In this document: piece after piece, positions 11,501 to 22,715 of the stretch | Numbering within the stretch: the stretch's first letter is position 1 | How the letters are laid out: each line of letters opens with the position of its first letter | DNA from: Hofstenia miamia | Taxonomy: Eukaryota; Xenacoelomorpha; Acoela | Direction of reading: 5' to 3' | Assembly (NCBI GenBank): GCA_004352715.1 | Contig: SCFE01000080.1 | Coordinates: 1,738,609-1,802,608, forward strand | DNA: 64,000 nucleotides | Notes under the pieces: model-generated | Database searches by the model: none | The model's input: the letters and a program-made list of their open reading frames with translations, nothing else | Told to the model about the DNA's origin: nothing | Position numbers and translations under genes: made by a program

Positions 11501-11890
11501 TAAGCGGAAAAAGCAAAACAATACTAGCAAGCAGGTTGTCATTTCGCAATATACCATGTTTTCGTATATGACACACAGTAAATAGTAATTGCTCTTTGTG
11601 CAATTATATAACTTTCTCAGTGAGTTAGGATAAATATAATATAAATAGCACTGATTTAAATTTGAATATAACAATTAGTATAATTGACATATATTTCGTT
11701 TACCACTGTGCATTTAGTTATCGCAAATTGCAATTGTTCGTAAAATTATATTGTTATATGTTATTTCGAGTATTGAGGGATCCCTAATATTTATTTATGA
11801 AAAAACCTTGCGAAAATTTCCCTAACACTTTTCAAAATTAACCTTCAAAAAGTAGAAAACTGTACAATGAAGTTGTAAAAATATATGGAT
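8586..11890. other. Non-coding stretch
   Basis: About 3.3 kb without a supported gene. Short open frames (for example 9511-9708, 10703-10897, 11030-11218) show no domain or splice context. A small patch near 8990-9110 repeats CAGGATTTTTGTG words and ACAAAAATC words, possibly an old repeat. Confidence 0.55.
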
Positions 11891-13217
11891 CATATAGATG
11901 GACGCGGGTGTAATTATTTATAACCGCATGTCTGTTAGAGAAATTCACCGCATCCGCAACACACCCACTGTCGATTAAGCCAAAAAATGTCATGTCAATC
12001 ACCGAATTGACCGACCAGTATTAGCTATTGGAGGTCAACTACCGGCCCGACGAAACTGGAACCGTACCATGATTAAATTAAAAAAATCAAGCTCGAGTTG
12101 AGCACGGCACGAAAATCTATACATGTTCCAATGAATGAAGAAAGCATTTTAGATTAGATCCTATGAATGTTTTTGGCCATAAATGTTTTCAATACTTTAA
12201 CAAATTGTCCGAGAAACAAAACTTTCGATGATTTTAATGTGCAAATTAATTGATTTAGAAAATCAAAATTACAAATATGTTTGATACGTATATTATTGTC
12301 GGCGCGGGCACGAAATTTTTTGTAAAATGAGCACTGACACGGCATGAGCACGGCACGGTTCCATCTCTGTGCTAAAATATGTAACACGTATCCGCTTCAA
12401 GCCGTGCTTATTGAAGTTCCCGCATCAAGCGTTTGCTTTAACTAACAAAGCATATAGTTTGAACTTTAATAAATGAACATATATTAAACAGTAGGTTGGA
12501 ATTGAGTGATAGACTGAGACCAATGTCACCTTCTACTGAATCACTTGTTCCATTCAGTCATTTTGCGTTAACTGGTTCATAGTCATACGGTCTTAAAAAT
12601 TTACCATTGACATATTCCCATCTTGAGCCAGTATTAAGCCACCATTTGTTTGTACTGTTTATTGGCAGTAAGTAAAAATATAATATAATTATACAGTATA
12701 TTGATTTTCAACTAAATCTTTGTAATTGCTAAAGTTCAAAGTTCAGAGAGGAATTTGTGTCCGAATTTCTTAAAATACTAATATTAATAATCATTTATAT
12801 GCAACTGATAGGCTTCCATCCTTAATATGTTTCTGAAAAAACATATACAAATATAAGTCAATGAACTCTCACAATTAGAGCGTTTTCGTAATGAGTTATG
12901 GTGGCTTTGATTTCAAACAGAAATGGAGGTAAAATGAAGTCATTTAATTTCAAAATAATTTTTCAACTACACTACTAAATTCATCCACTAGATGGCTAAA
13001 AAATCTTAAATTCAATTTCGTGTAATGCTTTCTATTAATGTTGCTTAATTATAAAGATTTCGGAGTATAATTAATATTGTATTAGTTTAGTATTACAAAT
13101 GTAACAAATTAAAAATGCCCACCCGGGACCGCAATCAGCGTGGCATTTGAATTCAGTACCGCACTGCACCCGCGTGGTGCGGGTAAAACCGCAACCTCGC
13201 ACCCGCGTCCATCTTTG
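11891..13217. mobile_element. hAT-like non-autonomous element with inverted ends and 8-bp target duplication
   Basis: The left end reads AGATGGACGCGGGTG from 11896, and the exact reverse complement lies at 13200-13214. Taking ends at CATATAGATGG (left) and CCATCTTTG (right), the flanks are atatggat (11883-11890) and aaatggat (13218-13225): 7 of 8 match, the duplication size of hAT elements. The terminal parts are GC-richer than the surroundings. There is no transposase ORF inside, so it must be mobilised in trans. A second inverted-ended unit appears nested within it. Confidence 0.7.
12051..12369. mobile_element. Candidate nested MITE (CAGAGATGGAACCGTGCCGTG-type end)
   Basis: The right end is clear: GAGCACGGCACGG then TTCCATCTCTG, ending at 12369. 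The left end is degraded (CTGGAACCGTACCATG, from 12051), and GAGCACGGCACG repeats in both halves. No convincing target duplication was found. It lies inside the larger hAT-like element. Confidence 0.45.
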
Positions 13218-13924
13218 AAATGGATAGATGAGGATCAAATGCAAATCTTTTGCCTTGTTCTCAATTTCTAGAAATCGTCAATCTAACATTTAATGTGTAA
13301 GCGTAAGAAGGCATGAGACTGTCTTCTATACAAATATACACGAAGTAAAATATCATACAATTTTTATTCAAATATTTATTTTGAATTTAAAGTGAAGATA
13401 AGTAAATAACCATTTTTCTTGTTTTCACAATATTTACTGCTCATAGTGAGATAACAATTTTGGTTTAATTTAACCCAATTAATGTATTCTGATTTTATAC
13501 CCACCCTATAGTCCCAATACATCTAAAGCAACCGAGAAAGAAAAACCACAAAATCTCCAGAAATTTAGCCATCTCATATTGAATATTGTGGATATGCCCA
13601 TAGTTTTATCTTTCTTATGGTATTTACTTCCTATAGACAAACATTAATATTATATATTTGTATATCTGTATGATCAGTAATCATTTAATATTTGTTTCAA
13701 AGGAAATTCCCTAAAATATATTTCGAATGTCATACAAATATAGAGTTTACTAGTTTAATAGGGAGTCTAATAATTCCAAATGAAGTTTGATAGATATAGA
13801 ATATATTCGTTTAAGTAAAAAGACAATCCACGTTGGCTATAATTGGTATCATATAACAATAAGAAACAAATTCTACACTTAGTAAATATAAATGTTATTG
13901 AAAAGATAAAATGAAGGATTGTGT
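13218..13924. other. Non-coding stretch 3' of the LDLa-GPCR
   Basis: No gene supported. It probably contains the 3' UTR and polyadenylation region of the minus-strand receptor. No strong AATAAA was singled out. Confidence 0.5.
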
Positions 13925-14081
13925 TTATTTCTTTCTAATGAACATTGCAAAAATTCTTCGTCGAATATTCTTGAATAACCAAATGTACAGCAAAGGATTA
14001 ATGATGCTAATAGAGAGGTAAAACACTTCAGCAGTACGTAGAAAATATATATCAACTTGTGAAAAGCGGTATGCATATTTC
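13925..14081 (-). CDS. LDLa-GPCR exon 4: TM7 with NPxxY and C-terminal tail
   Basis: After an acceptor (GTTTAG|G) the frame reads KYAYRFSQVDIYFL, then TM7 with SISIINPLLYIWLF. NPLLY is the NPxxY signature of rhodopsin-like receptors. A basic stretch follows (KNIRRRIFAMFIRKK), then TAA at 13925-13927. The acceptor phase (one base, G) completes the TGG codon begun by the TG|GTAATT donor of exon 3. The frame is a different one from the longer open frame here and has no start codon, so it is easily missed. Confidence 0.85.
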
Positions 14082-14481
14082 CTAAACAAATAACTTTGTA
14101 TTCACAAAAATGGATAAATCTCATATTTGTAGATAAGAGAGAAATTCAAGTACTTAGTTCCTTAAATAAATATTTTTTGATTTTTTTGTCAGATATTAAT
14201 TAATTAAATGTTGTAATACTAAGTAAAAGAATTTTTTCAAGTTTCACATACAAGTTGTTTTAATTGAGTAATAAATATTCAAAAAGGTTTTTTGAATCAA
14301 TTTGACTAATTCAACTGTTCTGGAGCCAGACAAATGATTTTTTAAAGCATTTAAGTCAATTACATTTTTATTTCAAAACTAAAAAAATACAAAAAGCAAA
14401 ATTTTACCGCTTTCTTTTAAAGTGCGTTTATCTCAAAACATTTTTCAAAATATTACAACTTGATAAGGAAAAAAAAATTAC

Positions 14482-15585
14482 CAATCATTATTTGCACTAA
14501 AATCTCCAATAATGTTGTTTGTATACGTTATGCAGTACTTGCAGTGTTCTTCTGCTGAATGAATTTCTGCAAGCGATTCTACTTTAAGAATGTACAGCAT
14601 TGCCTGATATATGTTCAACAATTTTTGAAATAAGAAGGGAATGCTTAGAAGTAAATATACAATGCTTCCCGCCAAGGAAACCTTGGTGATGTGACGTTGG
14701 AGTGATACAAGATTCTTACTAATACGCTGTTTTGAATTACAAAATATGTAAATGTATATCATACACTGAATACCAACAGGTAGGAATATAGTAAATAGAA
14801 TATCAATTAAGGAGTTCTCTACCACAGCATCTGTTTTCATAACAAAGGGGAAGCCTGAAACTTTAAGATCTTCCTCATAGACTAGCATTCGAAATAGGCC
14901 GAAATTGCAGTGTAAACCCAAGTCAAATATCACCCATCGTACGTTGAAGTTGACATAGTTCCAGGTGGATGTTATTGCAAAAACACAGCTAGCGATGAGA
15001 ACCAAAATTATCAATGAAATCAGAGCAATAAGTCTGTTTTTTAGAGAAAGAATTATATTTGCAGATGAATGAAATTTTATTATTACTAGACGCTCTACAG
15101 CAAGAAAAACAAGAAGAGAAGGAGAGAGAAACTGATTTATACCTCTGAAAAAATTGATAATTCTACATAAAAAAAAATATGAAGGATTGTCAAATTTAAG
15201 ACCATGTGTTGTATAGATCAATGGTGATCCAAATATTAAGTAGGGAAATGCCAATTCTACAAACAAAAGTGACATTCTAAACAGAAGGTTAATAAGGTCA
15301 ACTGCTGAATTAATGAAAAGGAATAAGAAATTGAAATTATTTTTTTCTTACAATGTTATTTAGAAAAAGAACACAGTAGAAGAAATTCAAAGGTACTCCC
15401 ACCAACCAGCCAGTAATGCATATAATGATGTTAGTAATACGTATTGTCCAGAATGTTCTAAATGTTAAAGATTGATACGTGAAATAGGTATGCTCATATT
15501 GCTTTTTCCAATCAGGGTTCCTGCAAGGTGTTCTCAAACGTGTGAGGGATCTCCAAACATATTTCTCGTAAAACACAGGATCTGT
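14482..15585 (-). CDS. LDLa-GPCR exon 3: TM1-TM6 (frameshifted at a 7-A run)
   Basis: Acceptor GTTTAG|ACAGATCC at 15586-15587, opening TDPVFYEKYVW; donor TG|GTAATT at 14482/14481. TM1 (ITGWLVGVPLNFF), TM2, TM3 with the DRY-equivalent VERLVIIKF, TM4 (SLIILVLIASCVFAI), TM5 (DILFTIFLPVGIQCMIY) and TM6 (KVSLAGSIVYLLLSIPF) are all present and close to the paralogue at 1635-2737. At 15340-15346 a run of seven T (seven A in the sense strand) gives a stop after NNIVRKK. With six, the frame would run through TM2 exactly as in the paralogue. This is either a true one-base frameshift, making a pseudogene or a null allele, or a homopolymer error. Confidence 0.85.
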
Positions 15586-15715
15586 CTAAACAATTATCGG
15601 TAAATTTATTACTTTGTAATATATATATAAACATTTAAAAAGTGATGATTTGTGTTGGTATTTAACTAAAATATATTAGTTGCTTTGAATACAACAATAT
15701 TATTATTAAAAAAAC

Positions 15716-15992
15716 CTCCAAATAAGCTTGAGCTTCAAAATTAAATTTTTGGTTGAGAATGCAAGGTTGTGGGAAGTTTTGACATCCAGCATATTCATTT
15801 TCATCCATTGCACCAATACAGTCCATTAGATTATCACATATTTTATCAGTTGTAATACAACTGCTGTCACATTTAAACATTTTATTTTCATTGCAGCAGG
15901 AAGCTTCATCACTATCATCAAGAATATTAAACATTGTGCAGTCAACGTTTCCATCACAAACCTTCGACTTTACAATACAGAGTCCACTGTAT
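15716..15992 (-). CDS. LDLa-GPCR exon 2: third and fourth LDL-receptor class A modules
   Basis: Acceptor TTTTAG at 15993-15994. The first base, A, joins the AA left by exon 1 to give a Lys codon. The frame then reads YSGLCIVKSKVCDG, with the LDLa acidic core DDSDEASC. The next module is CNENKMFKC...CITTDKICDNLMDC...DENEYAGC. The exon most likely ends at LEU-GLU before a weak GTTTTT donor (15715), phase 0, matching exon 3. LDLa modules are calcium-bound extracellular domains, here forming the receptor ectodomain. The weak donor is the least certain junction of the gene. Confidence 0.8.
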
Positions 15993-16773
15993 CTAAAATA
16001 ATCTCATACTTGGAAAAACTTTGGGAGTGTATGGAATAAAAAATGTTGAAAATTTCAAAACATGTCAATTGATAATGAACTAAGATATTAAATTTAATTA
16101 AAGTCTATTAGAAAGTTGCTTAGGAAATCTTTACCGATGTATGATTTTCTTCAACAAAAGTATATTAAATGTATTACATTATGTAGTAACCTGTCCACTT
16201 AGCACACAATATATAATGCTTGTGAGTATGCATATACTGGGGATCATGTGGGGTAATTTGATAGATTAAGGGGCATAGTTTATGGCTGCATATTAAAGGG
16301 TAGGATTCTCTCTCACTCTGATATAAAATTAAACACATTTTTTAAATAAAATTTTAATTAACATATTTCATAGATATTTAAGTTCAGTTTCCAAGCTTTC
16401 CAATATTTAAATGGTGTTTTAGCCAGCCTTGCATAAAATTTCAATCTTTTGATATGATCCTAAGTAAAAACTGAAAATTTTTTAATAATATATTGAGCTT
16501 ATGTTTCCGATATTATTCTGTCAAGTTTTTTGCTCCGCTACTGCTCAAAGCTACTTTTTACTAGCAAATATATTTGTAATAACTCTAGTATCTAGCTATC
16601 TGCCCAGCAATAATCTAAGATGCAATAATTTAATAATACTTTGTTCAGTTTGCAGACAAGGCAATCTCTACAATATTATTCCAAATACATCATACTCAAT
16701 TAGAATAACATTAATTTATTCCCAAATTGTATTTATCATTACTGCGGGATAACACTATAAAACTAAACTACAT

Positions 16774-17071
16774 AAAAAAGCGGATGCAGAGGGGGGGGGC
16801 GAATACCCCTCTAAAATAAGAAAAATTAATGAAAATCGAACAATAAAAATCACAAAATACAATTCCTTAGTGCCGTAAAATGGAGTGAACAGGAACAGAT
16901 TTTTAAGTTTTTTCAAAGATCTAGTATTTTTAAAATGAATTCTTTGAACTTTTACAATATAATCTGTCCTATAGATCCAGAGATTAAATTTCAATAAAAA
17001 TAAGAATATTTAGATTTCAGAAATAAATTTTAAATTTTAAAAGTGGGTGCAGGTTAATAGGAGTGCATGTG

Positions 17072-17115
<44 letters not shown>

Positions 17116-17296
17116 AAATATATGAATTTTTCACTAATTACGTTAAGTCTAACTTTGATGTTAACAATATATTTNNNNNNNNNNNNNNNNNNNNNNNNNN
17201 NNNNNNNNNNNNNNNNNNNNNNNNNNNNNNNNNNNNNNNNNNNNNNNNNNNNNNNNNNNNNNNNNNNNNNNNNNNNNNNNNNNNNNNNNNNNNNNN

Positions 17297-17333
<37 letters not shown>

Positions 17334-18635
17334 TTTTCCCACTCTCAATCGAGTGAAAAGATGCAGTGAAAGTGTTCTCAAAAGTTGCAAAGGTGTACAA
17401 TAAATCTATAATGACAGTTAACTTTAAGTATGTGCAATATAAAATATAGAAATCTAATGAGCACTGAAATAACTGATATCTTCCTGTTCAGAAACTTAAA
17501 ATGATGCAGTATCTTTACTGACTGTCTGTAGAAACACTGAAATGAAGTATGATATTCATTATCATTATTATTGTAAATCTTCCAGGATTAACAAGTTAAA
17601 TTTTTGATTTTTTTCCAGAAATAATTCTTGTTTTTCATGATCGTCATAACCAAAAATTGATTTAATTCCCTTTAATCTCTTCTTCATTTGTATCTTTCTG
17701 CTTAAGCATTCTCTCAGTGATATTCCTATTGACTCCACGAAAATATATATTTCGTTTTTCTTAATTCACAAACTCATATATTTTTTATAATAAATATTAT
17801 ATAATTTTCTTAAAATACCATTTAAAGACATGTATGTATTTACTTTTTGTTAAGGTTCCTTTCTTTTCTCTGGATATTTTAACTTTAACCATAAAATTTT
17901 AAATTATTTTACTTTTAAAAAATACTAATGAAATTTAATGAGCATAGCTGCGGCTACCTTGTTGCACCAAAAACCTATATTGAATATAACAATGTAAAAC
18001 ATTAAGCATACATGATTAAATGAAATTTCCCCTTTGTCACCATTTCTATTCACCACACTGTTCGTATTTCACTTATTTGACGATACTCAATAGGGTTGGT
18101 GAATTTTTTGTATTCAAATTAAGCACCATGCAAATATTTCAAAAATCCAAAAACAAATTTGTGTGACATATCCAAACTTAGCACAATTTTTTAATAAATT
18201 TAGAATTTATTGATTGCAGCAAGAACTTTACATTTTTGAATTATGTAATTTTCCTGAATTTTATCAACATTTTCAACAATATTGATTGAATTTCCCGACT
18301 AAGGACACATTCATACCAATAAGTGAAATTTTTTAATTTACTTATGCTCATGCCATTGGTCTATTTTGCAGCGCATAATGCAAAAATCTCCTAAAAGCAA
18401 AACATGTTATTATTAAGCATAATTTGATTTGAAAAAAAATTTGCTGAGTTTTGAAAAAATGGAAAAATTCTATGCTTCAATTTTTGTACTCTGTAGATGG
18501 TAGTAAAGTCTAGCATTGATGAATTTTAAAAATGGAAAATTCAATAGTTTGTGCCCTTCCTTATGTCCAATTCTGCACTTAGCATTTTATTCTACATTGA
18601 GCCCCCCTATAAAAATTTTTTCTGTATCCGCCCCT
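16774..18635. mobile_element. Candidate inverted-repeat element inside intron 1
   Basis: GCGGATGCAGA then a G run starts near 16780; the right end is TCTGTATCCGCCCCT (to 18635), giving inverted GCGGATRCAGA words. Flanks aactacat (16766-16773) and cactacat (18636-18643) match at 7 of 8. The inside has a 122-N gap bordered on both sides by (TA)n and no transposase frame. Class is unresolved; 8-bp duplications suggest hAT. Confidence 0.45.
17175..17296. other. Assembly gap (122 N) between (TA)n runs
   Basis: The gap is bordered by (TA)n at 17079-17111 and 17297-17330. Open frames reading IYIYIY through it are microsatellite translation, not genes. Confidence 0.98.
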
Positions 18636-19807
18636 CACTACATGTAGTGGTTAGCTGTGAAATGTTTATCAATACCGTTGTCCACTAATATTTCTTACCC
18701 AAAGTGCACACTTGCATCTTTACATATTGTAAGAACTATATTGTAGTATGTCGATTTGCAACGAAAATTTAGTGCTCTTAAAAGTAAACAAAGTCAAAAT
18801 AATTGTTTTTGTCTAAAACATCAAAATATGCTTAGACCTGTAAAACGGAAATTGTGCAACTACTGAGTATGGTACAAAGGTAAAAAATCATAATATATAT
18901 TTGGGGCCAAAATGTCATTTTTAGGCCAAAATATGGTTGACATCGCATATTTAATTCGTAAATTTCTTTACTTTTGCGAAACTCCTTATTAAGTTGGAAT
19001 TCAAGATAAACTGGATGTTTTAATGTCATTCTTGAATAAAATTTTTGGCAGCTTCAAAAACGCTTAGCGCAGGATCGTTGTTTTTTTGTTGAAAATATTC
19101 AACATATTCTGTCATTTAGAAGCAGATCTTTATAGCACTTATTAAGTAATGCATACTCAGCTTACAATCGCTTTGATTTTATCATTAGGTCAAAATGAGG
19201 TCAATTTTTTTTAGTTTTTTGGTCCATTTTTTGAGACAAAATCCTAAATCAATGCTATTTTGACGTTGTTGAATGCTATCTATCGTCAGAATAAAGAAAA
19301 GTATTAATTGGATGTAAGTAAGGTATAAAAGATAAATTTAACGATAGTAACGTAATTCAAGCTCCATTACTTTCTTGAAACATAAAATCTAAATATTACA
19401 AAAATATCTGTAATTGAAAGTTTCAACTTAAAAAGAATTTTTTTCCTTACTTTTTTGTTTTTTTCTATATTTTCGACTCAAAAGTTAATTTTGTGTTTTC
19501 AATTTTTTAAGTTGCATTTAGTTTGTATTAGGAATAGTATAAAATCAAATTTTGAAGTTAATTTAATCATTGTAGTCGGACATACAATTTTGACTGATTT
19601 AAGGTTTTATCAATTGCTTTATCGACAATTGTGACCAAGAGAAGCAGCAGGTTGTAATTGAAAAGCTCTGCCTTTTGCAAAATGATCAAATTCAAGCCAA
19701 ACCTTCCATAAATTTAAGTAATAGTATATTCGTTATTTCAGTCTATAATTTTTATTAGAACTATTGCTAGAGTAGTATAGTTCAATTGTTCAACTAGAGA
19801 AGATAAA

Positions 19808-21045
19808 CACTACTGTCAAACAATTATTTCAATAAAAAATATAGCATTTAAAATTATTTAAAAAATGATCAATTATTAGTTTAAAATTTTGAACTTCGAA
19901 ATAGGAAATTTAATAAATGGAATGCCTAAATATTTAATGTTAGGAATTGCATAAAATTCTTTCTTTATTGCGGTCCACAGCTCGTCTTCAGTGTGAAGAT
20001 TACGCTGTCCAATTCGATATTTGACCTCTTTCCACATATTTTCGATAATGTTAGGGTCTGGAGATTGGCCAAGCCAGTCAGCAAAGATAGCAACCCCATT
20101 ATTGTTGAAGAAGTTTTTCATTTCTTTTGAGGTATGACAAGGACCACCCTACTGCTGATATATTGAATCACTTGTAAGGAATGGCAAGAGTTCCTTTTCT
20201 AGAATCCGAGCATATTGAGAGCTTCGGATAGTACAGTGATGTGAACAATCTGCGAAAGCTACACTTCCATATTGCACCCCATGCCATTACAGACTTCCCA
20301 CCGTACTTCATGGACTCCGAGTAAGTTGAGGCAAGAATCTGAACTTCTGCCTAGTTGGTCTCTCAAATCTTGGCTCATCTGAAAATATAATATTAGACCA
20401 ATGTTCAGATGAATTGTCTGTCATCAATTTGGCCCACCTTAGCCGGCGTAATCTGAGTGCCACGAAAGTCCCAATTGAGTACTTCTTCAGGATGTTTTGC
20501 ACAGTTCTTGCAGTCATGTGGTGACCATCAACCCATTCCTTGCGAAGTTCCTCTTAAGTCTTTAAAAGGCACACAGGAGCTTATTGGCAGATTTTGGAGG
20601 TCTTCTTTAATCTTCCGGACATTGGCTCTACAAATCGGGCTATATTACGCTGACTCATCCCCTCCAAATATAAGGAGATAGTCAACTCGCGGATGGCAAG
20701 AGGTACGTAACCAGGCATCATATATGGTGAAGAAAGATTGTTATTAGACATTTTAAATATATATAGACTGAAAACAGCTCAACCAATGAAATTTTTTTAC
20801 AGATTTTTTGATTTGATCTGAAGTGGCCGAATACATTTTTCCAAGAAAAGATTAGCTAGCCACAAACATCGTAGCATTTCCCCTTGAGATTTAAAGTAAA
20901 CAGTGATAATTATGTCTCAACATTGATGAATTCCTCTTTCTGCAACACTGAATCTAATTTAATAATACCGATGACATTCTTGGCGTCCATATCTTAGAAA
21001 TATTTATGACAAATCATGCGTAGCCGAATTCTTTTTTCTAGTAGT
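19808..21045 (-). mobile_element. Tc1-like transposon fossil in intron 1 of the LDLa-GPCR
   Basis: The right end reads, on the minus strand, CACTACTAGAAAAAAG and is flanked by TA (21046-21047). The proposed left end at 19808 (CACTACTGTCAAAC) is only a rough match. The transposase on the minus strand is broken by stops and frameshifts. The position inside an intron of a minus-strand gene, same orientation, may be chance. Confidence 0.6.
19876..20752 (-). pseudogene. Tc1-family transposase pseudogene
   Basis: The start is at 20752 (MSNNNLSS...), followed by the first helix-turn-helix (LYLEGMSQRNIARFVE). The second binding region is TARTVQNILKKY; the catalytic block starts with NIIFSDE, holding the first D. 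The middle reads LPFLTSDSIYQQ-stop-GGPCH, where families have QQDGAPCH: the second catalytic D is replaced by a TAG stop. The third block, DWLGQSPDPNIIENMW, retains the D. Multiple frames must be joined, so it is dead. Confidence 0.8.
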
Positions 21046-21821
21046 GTATATATCTATATATATATATATATTGTGAAAACTTTCCTATTTTATTAAATTT
21101 GCAGTGAAATGTGATGAATTATATAGCAATGCTAAAAATTATTATTGCAAGTTACAAAATGTAACTAGCGGTCTTTTCTTTCACAGCCTTAATGCGGAAC
21201 GATCCTCACTCCTGTGCATTCCCTGTTAATAAGAGTTGAATTTGGAGATGGACATGCGGTGGGCTGGCGTTGGACTGAGCTATTAAAACAGTTGAGGTGA
21301 ATGCTATATAAGTTCTTAAACAACGTTTTGAAATTGTACATATTAGTATTATTATGTACTTTTGAAACACTCAATTTGGAATTTTCAATTTGAGTGTGCA
21401 GCTTTTATTAGAATTGTAGGAAAGAAATTTCTCAAGATCCCCCACCACAAAAGCAAGAAAATGTTTTTTATTAAAACTAGAAAGAGTCACAGAGTAACAA
21501 CCACCGAGCACATAAGTGTGTTAGACAGCCTTAATAATTCACTGTTAGTAATTTATAACATTTATATTCATTATGCTGGTTCCGCTTGTTAGGTTGAAAC
21601 GAAATTAGAAAAAAACGATACTAAAGACTAGATATAAAAAATAGTAAACCTCAAAATTAATAGTTGCGCTTAATTAATATCAACTTTTCTGTTTTGTTTA
21701 GCATGTAAAAAAACCCCGACTATTCAATTCCCCCAATAATTTTTTTTCAGTTGTTGTAAATTCTTGAAAATAATGACTTTATCAACTGCTTTACGTGTAG
21801 GAATATATAATGCAAGGGTGA

Positions 21822-21865
<44 letters not shown>
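21822..21865. repeat. (TA)n microsatellite
   Basis: Imperfect TA run with a TATG interruption; another lies at 21957-21982. Both are in intron 1. Confidence 0.9.
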
Positions 21866-21869
<4 letters not shown>

Positions 21870-22218
21870 GGTGCGCACCTTTATATATAATATAATATAA
21901 ATAGATTTACATGTCCATATAAAATAAATTAACATGTTTACAAAATACTCACTTAATATATATATATATATATATATATATTACCTTAAAAAATTGCATA
22001 ATGGCGTTAAACAAAATGTATTCTATTTTTGCCATACTGGCGTAACTATTTCGCTTAAAAAAAGAATCAATTATTTTGTAGATTTAGATATTTTAAGTAG
22101 TAGTAGAAACATCAAAATTTTCACAAAAAGGTTTTTTGCCTCTTGTCATTAATTTGTTATACACCATGCCATTAGGCAACTAAAAGATTTAATTTAACGT
22201 GACTTTATTAATACCTAC

Positions 22219-22715
22219 TTGCAAGCGAATCCTTTGCAATTCAGACATTCTTCATCACAACTTCTCGTGTTTTGACATTCTGAAAACGATTTGATCAAAC
22301 AGTTGCGTTTATCAAAAACATTTACGTTACAAGGAGTTTGAAATGGTGCACATGGACATTCGTTCGGTGATTTATAGCAAACTGTTTCTGAACAATTAAT
22401 ACTTGAACAGAAATGACAATTGAATTCATCATTTGCACTCGGACAGTCTCTTTCCCCATCACAGAATCTGTAAGTTGCAAGGCATAGTGCTGAATGCAGG
22501 GAGCACTTTGATTTTCCATTACCACATTGAAATTGATTACTTTCATCCTCTCCGAAAATACAATCACGGAAGCCATTGTTCACTTCTTCAACTGAAATGC
22601 AAGTCTTGTTTTGACATTGAAATTCAGTGCCGCATTTGTCACAGTAGAAGCCAAAATCATTAAAGCAAGCTAATATTGCATCAACGTATAAAACAAGTAT
22701 TAGTGCCAGCAACAT
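22219..22715 (-). CDS. LDLa-GPCR exon 1: signal peptide and two LDLa modules
   Basis: The ATG at 22715 opens a hydrophobic signal peptide (LLALILVLYVDAILAC). Cysteine-rich modules follow: CGTEFQCQNKTCISVEE...GEDES, then CSLHSALCLATYRFCDGERDC...ANDEFNC, which has the classic CDGxxDC...DE LDLa core. A further cysteine-rich linker ends at CLNCKGFACK. The donor AA|GTAGGTATT at 22219/22218 lies just before an in-frame TAG. The split third LDLa module continues in exon 2, which confirms the linkage across the 6.2-kb intron. Confidence 0.85.

Larger units (their letters stand above)
13925..22715 (-). pseudogene. LDLa-containing rhodopsin-like GPCR, four-exon gene (one frameshift)
   Basis: Exons 22219-22715, 15716-15992, 14482-15585 and 13925-14081 join with matching phases (2, 0, 2). 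They give a signal peptide, about four LDLa modules, a seven-helix bundle and a short basic tail. The architecture recalls the LDLa-bearing glycoprotein-type receptors (relaxin receptors, snail GRL101) but has no leucine-rich repeats, so orthology is open. It sits in the plasma membrane with LDLa modules outside, presumably binding a peptide or protein ligand. Intron 1 (15993-22218) is about 6.2 kb and holds two transposable elements. Only one lesion was seen, the 7-A run in exon 3. Labelled pseudogene for that lesion alone; if it is a base-call error this is an intact gene. Confidence 0.75.

Noticed and set aside
13879-14124. 81-codon minus-strand frame
   Set aside because: The real coding frame here is a different one, with NPLLY and matching splice phase (exon 4).
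17047-17403. 118-codon frame with IYIYIY repeats
   Set aside because: TA microsatellite on each side of an N gap.
22322-22663. Open frames overlapping the LDLa exon
   Set aside because: Shadow frames of exon 1 of the GPCR; cysteine spacing is only meaningful in the exon 1 frame.
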